Source of the DNA: Bacteroidota bacterium
GTDB lineage: Bacteria; Bacteroidota; Bacteroidia; Chitinophagales; Chitinophagaceae
Assembly: GCA_030706735.1 (NCBI GenBank)
Contig: JAUZNZ010000027.1
Location: 1 to 64,000, forward strand
DNA: 64,000 nt
Reading direction: 5' to 3'
Part shown: in pieces, positions 57,798 to 64,000 of the stretch
Layout: each line of letters opens with the position of its first letter
Numbering within the stretch: position 1 is the stretch's first letter
Notes under the pieces: model-generated
What the model was told of the DNA's origin: nothing
Database searches by the model: none
What the model saw: only the letters and a program-made list of their open reading frames with translations
Translations under genes and position numbers: made by a program

Positions 57798-60470
57798 TCA
57801 ACTATTGGTAAGCGTTAAAGGGATATTTACGGTTAGCGAAAGGCCATTGCCTTCTCCGCTCTCGATCTCTACGTTGCCACCAATCGCCAGCGCCCGCTCC
57901 TGCATGCCGACCAGGCCAAGCGTCTTTTTCGGCGCCGCGCCTGCGTTCTGCAGAGGGAGTCCTTTTCCATTGTCTATTATTCTGAGATGGATGTGGTCAT
58001 CGTCCGACTGGAGGCAAATGCCAACGCGTTTTGCCCCGGAATGGCGGGCCACGTTGGTAAGGGCTTCCTGACAAATGCGGAACAGACAGATCGAAATATC
58101 CGGGGGAAAACGCATATCGGCGGGGTCGGCCTGGAAGGAGGTCATGATCCCCGATCTCTTTTCGAATTCCTGCGCCTGCCATTCTATCGCCGCCACCAGT
58201 CCCAGGTCATCGAGGATGCTTGGTCTCAGTTCCGTGGCGATCTTTCGAACCGTTATGATCGTGTGATCCAACAATTGCTGGGTATTGACGACGCGGCGAC
58301 TGATGGTGTCGTTGCCGACAGCCAGCACCCTTTTTGCAATCCAGGAAATATCCATCTTGAGACCGGTCAGCTGCTGACCCAGTTCGTCGTGAATCTCGCG
58401 CGCGATGCCGGACCGCTCCTCTTCCCGGATATTCTGCAGGTGAGAGGCCAGGGCGCGGAGCTCGACATTCGATCGGTTGATGGTTTCGCGGGCCTTGCGT
58501 TGTTCATTGATATCCCTGAAGAAACAGGAAATGCCTTCGGCGGAGGGGGACATTGCGCAATCGATCCAGAGCCCGAGCGAAGGCGAGAACATCTCAAAGT
58601 GTCGATTCTCCTGCCGGCTCATCGCATAGCCGAACTGCTGTCCGAATTCATTTTTCAATGCGGTCGGAAAGAGCTGCCAAAAATTCTTCCCAATAAGGTC
58701 GCCGACCGCGCGCTTATTCATTTCCGAGGCCATCCGGTTGACGTAGGTGATCAACCCCGTTTTATCGATCGACATGAATCCTTCGGACAGCCGGTCGAAT
58801 ACGCTGGCGAGTTCCTCCGTCTTTTCGCGGACCTGCCCGGCGAGATCCTCGTTGAACTTACGGAGCAGATCTTCGGCCCGCAGCCTTTCCGTTATATCCC
58901 TGCATACCAATACGTAGCCCTGGAAGCGATCTTCGGGGTCCCTGATCGCGGAAATAGACAAGAGGAGGTGGAGAGGAGAACCGTTCTTGTGCATATGGAC
59001 TACTTCACCGGACCAGTATCCTTTTTCGGCCACCTCTTTACGCCGCGACTCGCGGGATTCCGGGTCGTCCGTGTCCATCCGCAAATCGGAGGTGGATTCG
59101 CCGATGGCCTCCTGCCGGGAAAGACCATACAGGTTCTCGGCCGCCTTGTTCCAGGATACGATGCGAAAGCCATTATCCACGGAATAGATCGCGTCGGTGC
59201 TGTCTTCCATTAGTCGGGCCTGGTAGGCGATCTTTTCTTCGGCCATTCTTTTTTCGGTCATGTCCCGGGTTACTTTCGCAAATCCCTGGAGCCGGTGTTC
59301 TTCGTCGTAGAGGGGGGTAAAGGCGACATCCGCCCAAAACTTCGATCCGTCCTTTCGCAATCTCCAGCCAGTACTTTGGTAATGACCGTTGAGCCGGGCC
59401 ATTTCCAGATTATGCGTGGGCATGAATTTGGCGTTGTCCCCGGCTGTATAGAAGATGGAGATGGGTTTACCGATCACCTCATCGGCCGCATATCCTTTAA
59501 TGGCCCGGGCCCCCTCGTTCCAACTCACGATGTGACCCGAGGTATCCAACATGTAGATGGCATAATCCTTGATGCTGCCGACAAGCAGCGTGAATCTTCG
59601 TTCGCTTTCCCGGAGGGCCTCCACGGCCTTTGTCTGGAGGACATCGCGTTTGTTAAGGAGTGCGGCGTTATACCAAATGATGAATAGAAAGCAAGAGATG
59701 ATACTCAATACGAGTATGGACACGCCGAATTCGACCGTAAACAGGCCTGCCCAGGCGCCCAGGAGGCGCAGCCAACCCAGGCAGATCGGCGCCAGCAAGG
59801 CAAAAGGGATCAGCCTCCTGGCCGTAACGCTGCCTATGCGAGTACCCGTAATATCCCGCATAATGCCCTGGTCGCCGGTGACTAAAAGAAATGCAAGAGA
59901 AAAGATCAGGAAGCAAAGCGCGGTATGGATGGTCATCGGCACGAAGCGGAAGACGCCATAGAATTCGCCGACGCGGTAGAGATAACCTATGACCGATAGC
60001 AGGCTGATGGCGCCCGTCAGCAATACCGGCCATTGCGCGTGCAACCGAAACTTTCCTTTCCCCGCACCAAGAAGAAGAAGAGAGACCGAACAAAGGACAA
60101 AACATGCCGCGGTGATCCCGGCCATGCGATTAGGGAAATGATTCAAGCTATGAGCGATCTGAGGCCCGGTCAGCCGGGACAGGCCGATCGCCATCACGGC
60201 CAGCGCGCAGATCAAGGCCGCCCATTTTATTCGCCGTGATGGCGATCGGCTGATCATCCCAAGTAACGAAAAAGCCGACAGGAGGAAGGCCACTGCCGAC
60301 GTGGGATTCATGGCGGCTAAATCAGGTATGGGGCGAATGAAGAAGTCGATATCCAACTGCCAACCCAGCAGGTCCAGGATGGCGATCAGGATAATACCTG
60401 CAATAAGCCAGACCGCCAGTTTTCTCAGCCTGCGGTGGATCGAATCGTCAAGTCTGTTTGATTTGCGCAT
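57798..60470 (-). CDS. membrane multi-PAS sensor kinase, HisKA_3 type
   Basis: 890 residues. The first about 275 form seven or eight membrane helices. Three PAS domains follow; the first (IYMLDTSGHIVSWNEGARAI) closely resembles the PAS of the kinases at 15592 and 32297. A HisKA_3 domain (GIAREIHDELGQQLTGLKMD) and ATPase domain end it. It is paired with the NarL-type regulator downstream. The closest palindrome (60671) is 200 bp upstream without a matching -7. Confidence 0.9.
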   Translation of the reverse strand: MRKSNRLDDSIHRRLRKLAVWLIAGIILIAILDLLGWQLDIDFFIRPIPDLAAMNPTSAVAFLLSAFSLLGMISRSPSRRIKWAALICALAVMAIGLSRLTGPQIAHSLNHFPNRMAGITAACFVLCSVSLLLLGAGKGKFRLHAQWPVLLTGAISLLSVIGYLYRVGEFYGVFRFVPMTIHTALCFLIFSLAFLLVTGDQGIMRDITGTRIGSVTARRLIPFALLAPICLGWLRLLGAWAGLFTVEFGVSILVLSIISCFLFIIWYNAALLNKRDVLQTKAVEALRESERRFTLLVGSIKDYAIYMLDTSGHIVSWNEGARAIKGYAADEVIGKPISIFYTAGDNAKFMPTHNLEMARLNGHYQSTGWRLRKDGSKFWADVAFTPLYDEEHRLQGFAKVTRDMTEKRMAEEKIAYQARLMEDSTDAIYSVDNGFRIVSWNKAAENLYGLSRQEAIGESTSDLRMDTDDPESRESRRKEVAEKGYWSGEVVHMHKNGSPLHLLLSISAIRDPEDRFQGYVLVCRDITERLRAEDLLRKFNEDLAGQVREKTEELASVFDRLSEGFMSIDKTGLITYVNRMASEMNKRAVGDLIGKNFWQLFPTALKNEFGQQFGYAMSRQENRHFEMFSPSLGLWIDCAMSPSAEGISCFFRDINEQRKARETINRSNVELRALASHLQNIREEERSGIAREIHDELGQQLTGLKMDISWIAKRVLAVGNDTISRRVVNTQQLLDHTIITVRKIATELRPSILDDLGLVAAIEWQAQEFEKRSGIMTSFQADPADMRFPPDISICLFRICQEALTNVARHSGAKRVGICLQSDDDHIHLRIIDNGKGLPLQNAGAAPKKTLGLVGMQERALAIGGNVEIESGEGNGLSLTVNIPLTLTNS

Positions 60471-60670
60471 AGTTTGCCGGGGGATTGCTAGTATCCGCTC
60501 AAATCGGGCTATCCAACTAAATAATTACTTGCTAATCAGAACTTAACGCAGGTTGAAAAAAGGATCGCTTCGTAGAAACAACAATATATAATATTTTGTA
60601 ATAAGATAAAAATTTTTCTTTGCCCCCAGAGGGCAGTGGCGGCTATGCGGGCACGTTAAACGCCAAACAA

Positions 60671-60684
60671 TTGATCCAGATCAT
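60671..60684. promoter_or_regulatory. isolated FNR/CRP-like palindrome
   Basis: TTGATCCAGATCAT is among the best matches to the consensus, but no second copy lies 22 bp away and no -7 element lies 29.5 bp away on either strand. It lies between the sensor kinase and the secreted protein. It may be a non-activating site, a repressor site or chance. Confidence 0.35.
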
Positions 60685-60699
60685 GCGTTACGAATCGCC

Positions 60700-61779
60700 T
60701 CAGGGCATGTAGATCGACCTGGCCGGGATCCGGTTTCCCTGGATGTCAGAGGCCGACACAAAGTAGATCGTTTTGTGAGCAAGGCCGGAGACGGAGGTAC
60801 TGACGGCGCCGAGTGCATTGGCGCGACGGATCAATCTTCCTTCCGTATTATAGATGGAAATGTCGTGCTGAACGGAGGGGAGAGATTGGGGGAAACTGAT
60901 AATGAGCTCGCTATTCCGGCAACGGATGGTACACTGCGGAAATGTTTTGTCCGTTGTGCGGATGGCCACCACAAAGGAATAGCGTGATCTTCCGTCTATG
61001 TCCACCTGACGGAGACGGTAGAACAGGGACGTATCCGGGAGGTTCATGTCCGAGAAGGTATAGGATGCCGGCATGGAACTATTGCCCTGGGGATTGGATG
61101 AAGGCACCCATCCGATGGAATCGAACGTATTGCCAGCCGCACTTCGTTCGATGATAAATCCGCGATTGTGCTCTTCCTGCGCGGTGGACCATTCCAGGCG
61201 GACCGATTGACCTGTCCCTTGCTCCGCTTTGAAATAGACAAACTCTACCGGAAGGATGCCCGGCGTAGCTACGACGGTGCAATTGGTATTGCAGGATGCG
61301 TCATAGGAGCAAATGCCCCAGACGCTGCCGGTTTGCGGATCCGTGAGTTCGAGGGACAATGTGCCGACGGTGGGCAGGTTATTGCCATAAAAGCAGTAAT
61401 TCACCTGGGTGGTACCGCCGCTGATGGAGGGAACACCCGCCGGCCCGAACGGAATGGTCTGCAGGGTGGTGCCTGAATTGGTCAGCCAGACCCTGGTGAT
61501 CGCAAATGGTGAAAGCGAGGGATTGGACCCGGTGTATTTGAACTGCAGGTTCCCGGTCTTGGAGAGAACGGGCACTGTCGCATAGATGGTGCCGTTGAAA
61601 TTGGAGGCATAGGCGGTACCGCTGACGTTCGGGCAATTATTAGCCTGTCCGTTACTATTGGCCCTTGAGCCCACCGACGCACAGGAGGAGGGACTTTGAG
61701 CAAGTAGCTGCCGTACCGGGAAAGCCAGGAGGGTCAATACCAGGATTCGGGATCCATAAGAGTTGATTACGGTTCGCAT
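60700..61779 (-). CDS. secreted protein with type IX-like C-terminal domain
   Basis: A 359-residue exported protein with signal peptide (ILVLTLLAFPVRQLLA). The N-terminal half is a Gly/Ser/Asn-rich beta region of unknown role. A fibronectin-like segment (LPVEFVYFKAEQGTGQSVRLEWSTAQEEHNRGFIIERS) leads to a C-terminal sorting-type domain (ISIYNTEGRLIRRANAL ... TIYFVSASD). This layout is common in Bacteroidota surface proteins exported by the type IX system. No enzyme motif was recognised. Confidence 0.75.
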   Translation of the reverse strand: MRTVINSYGSRILVLTLLAFPVRQLLAQSPSSCASVGSRANSNGQANNCPNVSGTAYASNFNGTIYATVPVLSKTGNLQFKYTGSNPSLSPFAITRVWLTNSGTTLQTIPFGPAGVPSISGGTTQVNYCFYGNNLPTVGTLSLELTDPQTGSVWGICSYDASCNTNCTVVATPGILPVEFVYFKAEQGTGQSVRLEWSTAQEEHNRGFIIERSAAGNTFDSIGWVPSSNPQGNSSMPASYTFSDMNLPDTSLFYRLRQVDIDGRSRYSFVVAIRTTDKTFPQCTIRCRNSELIISFPQSLPSVQHDISIYNTEGRLIRRANALGAVSTSVSGLAHKTIYFVSASDIQGNRIPARSIYMP

Positions 61780-62371
61780 AGGGTACTATTTTATGATGAT
61801 TCGGATCTCAGCATTTGGATAAAGCCGTTGAGAAACCCGTCGATCAGATCGACGGGCTTCTCTTGAATGAAAGCGACCAAAACAACTTTTCGGGTGTACA
61901 TACGGATCAGCGTGAAGGGCTAGTCTCATAGGGTGGATCTTGGACGTGGTTTCGCTATGGTTTTCACGGATCGGATGCAGACGCTATCAATTCCGGCTTT
62001 GTGGTTTCATAGGTACGGTCTTTGGGTTTTCAGGATTCGGATCCGGGTTTTTCAGGATTCGGGCTTCTGATACAAAGATGCGGCGGATCCGGCGCGGAAT
62101 AAATAGAACCAATTATCAAGCTGCTGTAGCCAGGGCGGAGGGAGCATGTGGCCATTATACTACCGTCATACTAAGGCCCCGGGGATGGGCATTGCCCTGA
62201 GGGCAACGATTTTTTAATGGGAAACACTTACTAATCTAAGGCTCCTGAAGGGATTTGTCTTTTTTTGTTACCTTCAAAAAACAAATAGTCGGAAATAATC
62301 GTTAATCCGGATCATCTGGTTTCCATCGAGTAGTAACAGCGGTTAAGGGAAAACATGTAGCGTTTTGTGCT
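61780..62371. other. 592-bp intergenic region with a hairpin and a short repeat
   Basis: No convincing gene. A strong hairpin at 61831-61861 has arms AGAAACCCGTCGAT/ATCGACGGGCTTCT with one mismatch and a 3-base loop, without a long T-run; it lies about 50 bp upstream of the minus-strand secreted-protein gene. GGGTTTTCAGGATTCGG (62024-62040) recurs as GGGTTTTTCAGGATTCGG (62045-62062). TTAATCCGGATCAT (62302-62315) resembles the palindromes but lacks the geometry. The small ORF at 61940 is not supported. Confidence 0.6.
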
Positions 62372-64000
62372 ATGTTTTACAACCACCTAAAGAATACCCA
62401 TAGGCTGGGCTGCCACTGTTTCGCCCTGCTCATAGCATTGCACTCGACTCCCTGTCTGAGCCAGGAAAAGGATAGCCTGCCCTCCCCGCATAGTTTGAAA
62501 AAATTGAGTCTTGAGGAGCTTATGGACGTCGAGGTCATCTCGGTCTCCAAACGACCCGAAAAACTGGCCGATGCTGCCTCAGCCGTTCAGGTGATTACCC
62601 GGGAGGACATCCGGCAATCCGGCGCGAAGACATTGACGGAAGCATTGCGTCTGGCGCCGAATTTAGAAGTGGCAAAGGTCAACTCCAGCCAGTGGGCCAT
62701 CAGCGCGCGGGGATTTAACAATGTACTTGCGAACAAGCTATTGGTGCTTGTCGATGGGCGGAGCGTGTATACCCCCCTGTATGCAGGAGTATTCTGGGAC
62801 GTGCAGAATCTTCTGCTGGAAGACGTCGACCGGATAGAAGTCATCAGCGGGCCGGGGGGGACGTTATGGGGTGCCAATGCCGTCAATGGGATCATCAATA
62901 TCATTACCAGGCATTCCAGGGATACAAAGGGGTTGTATGTCGAAGGGGCGACCGGTACCGATCTGCCTGGCCTGGGAAGTCTGCGATACGGTGGAAACAT
63001 TTCCCCGACCCTCTCCTATCGCGTCTACGGAACCGGATTCGAACTGGGGAACACGGTTCTCCCCAACGGTTCCCCTTCACATGACCGATGGCATTTGTTC
63101 CAGGGAGGCGGGCGACTGGATTGGGATAATTCGGAGAGAGACCGGTTAAGCATGCAGACCAATGCTTATCGTGGCAGGCCGAATCCGGACGGAGGCGATA
63201 CATCAGTCCTGGCCAGCGGCGAAAATGCGGTTTTCCGATGGAATCACAGCCATTCCGATATTTCGGACTTTCAACTTCAGGCCTATTACGACAAGACACT
63301 GCGTGATTTCGGGAACGGCTTTGCCGAACGCCTTCAAACCTATGACCTGGATTGGCAGAACTGGCATAAGTTAAGCCGGCGGCATGCGTTGACGTATGGC
63401 GCGGATCTTCGCCTCATGGTTCACCGGGTCGCCAATCTTCAGTTATTTGAATTCCTTCCGGACCGGAAAACCCTCTACCTGTACAGTGTATTCGTTCAGG
63501 ATGAATGGACGCTGGTCCCGGAAAGTTTGCAACTTACACTGGGAACAAAGATTGAACACAATAGCTATACGGGTTTTGAATACCAACCCAATGTCCGACT
63601 TTCCTGGAAGGCAACAAGAACTCAAACGATATGGGGGTCGGTGTCGCGGGCGGTCAGAACGCCGTCCAGGATCGACCGTGACTTCTCCTTATTGTTGACG
63701 CCTACGATCCCTATTATTTCCGGCAATTCCGGGTTCAAATCCGAAAATGTAATAGCCTATGAGTTAGGATGGCGGGTGCATCCGAAAGATAATCTGTCCT
63801 TCTCTTTATCGACTTTTTACAACGTATACGATAATATCCGAACTGCTGAACCCGGCCCGCCGCCAAATGGCATCCCTATTACCTTTGGCAATGGGGTTCA
63901 AGGCACCACCTTTGGGATCGAACTATCGGCCACCCAGCCGCTCACCGGTTGGTGGACGCTCCGCGGGGGGTACAGTCTGTTGAAGAAGACATTAACGGTC
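62372..64000 (+). CDS. TonB-dependent outer-membrane receptor, 3' end outside window
   Basis: 543 codons are in the window, open to the right edge, so the ORF track lacks it. The ATG at 62372 gives a signal peptide (LGCHCFALLIALHSTPCLSQ), an N-terminal SLEELMDVEVISVSKRPE segment, and a plug domain with VDRIEVISGPGGTLWGANAV and GIINIITR. Barrel strands follow. It imports a siderophore, vitamin or similar compound; the ligand cannot be told. It is not SusC-like, as the CarboxypepD-like extension is missing. Confidence 0.92.
   Translation, partial: MFYNHLKNTHRLGCHCFALLIALHSTPCLSQEKDSLPSPHSLKKLSLEELMDVEVISVSKRPEKLADAASAVQVITREDIRQSGAKTLTEALRLAPNLEVAKVNSSQWAISARGFNNVLANKLLVLVDGRSVYTPLYAGVFWDVQNLLLEDVDRIEVISGPGGTLWGANAVNGIINIITRHSRDTKGLYVEGATGTDLPGLGSLRYGGNISPTLSYRVYGTGFELGNTVLPNGSPSHDRWHLFQGGGRLDWDNSERDRLSMQTNAYRGRPNPDGGDTSVLASGENAVFRWNHSHSDISDFQLQAYYDKTLRDFGNGFAERLQTYDLDWQNWHKLSRRHALTYGADLRLMVHRVANLQLFEFLPDRKTLYLYSVFVQDEWTLVPESLQLTLGTKIEHNSYTGFEYQPNVRLSWKATRTQTIWGSVSRAVRTPSRIDRDFSLLLTPTIPIISGNSGFKSENVIAYELGWRVHPKDNLSFSLSTFYNVYDNIRTAEPGPPPNGIPITFGNGVQGTTFGIELSATQPLTGWWTLRGGYSLLKKTLTV

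Noticed and set aside
57987-59213. 408-aa plus-strand ORF opposite the multi-PAS kinase
   Set aside because: Shadow ORF of the conserved kinase; no domain or start signal.
62302-62315. TTAATCCGGATCAT as regulon site for the TonB-dependent receptor
   Set aside because: One half lacks the G, there is no second copy at 22 bp, and no -7 element at the fixed distance.

Overview
The window looks like a chromosomal segment of a Bacteroidota bacterium, probably family Chitinophagaceae or a close relative. The evidence is a fused cbb3 oxidase CcoNO subunit, DUF5777 and DUF3943 families, a type IX-style C-terminal domain on a secreted protein, TonB proteins, and promoters with the Bacteroidota -7 element TAnnTTTG. 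No mobile element, CRISPR array, rRNA or tRNA was seen. The placement is inferred from gene families, not from a database search.

Layout. 1-4590 (minus): anaerobic-respiration-type operon (ethylbenzene-dehydrogenase-like haem protein, two small c-type cytochromes, DUF5777, Tat-exported 4Fe-4S protein, NrfD-like membrane subunit cut by the window edge). 4868-12591: Hsp20, BON protein, DUF3943, baeRF-like protein, FtsH, an FMN-barrel-like protein, a phosphatidyltransferase, thioredoxin. 12566-18391: desaturase, two universal stress proteins (Usp), a PAS histidine kinase, PfkB kinase. 18504-24670: TolC/HlyD/ABC export operon. 24702-31849 (minus): holin-like pair, then a long TonB / flavin protein / alcohol dehydrogenase / PEP synthase / L,D-transpeptidase operon. 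31988-38712: DUF2892, kinase, Mla-type lipid transport, three Usp. 38888-49179: kinase, then the cbb3 oxidase and its assembly genes. 49327-54250: a receiver-CRP/FNR fusion regulator, CoA-transferase, Usp, HemN. 54371-60470: NarL-type two-component genes and two stand-alone receivers. 60700-64000: a secreted protein and the start of a TonB-dependent receptor.

Main discovery. Nearly every transcription unit from 1 to 54.3 kb is preceded by an FNR/CRP-like palindrome with core TGA-N6-TCA (typical form TTGAT-N4-ATCAA). In most promoters the proximal site is centred exactly 29.5 bp upstream of the first base of a TAnnTTTG-like -7 element, which corresponds to about -41.5 from the transcript start. 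A second copy usually sits exactly 22 bp farther upstream. About 20 promoters in 16 intergenic regions fit, several of them divergent pairs sharing the same two sites. The pattern ends where the NarL-type genes begin. The best candidate regulator lies inside the set: a CRP/FNR-family protein with an N-terminal response-regulator receiver domain and no Fe-S cysteines, whose own promoter carries the paired sites. Several PAS histidine kinases without partner regulators could supply its phosphoryl input.

How the genes fit together. The controlled genes (cbb3 oxidase, HemN, anaerobic redox operon, alcohol dehydrogenase, CoA-transferase, PEP synthase, PfkB, six Usp, Hsp20, FtsH, a baeRF-like protein, envelope and lipid transport) resemble a low-oxygen or energy-limitation survival programme, functionally like the mycobacterial DosR or pseudomonad Anr regulons, but with a receiver-CRP fusion as the likely controller. 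Sites were found by eye; no statistics or searches were run.
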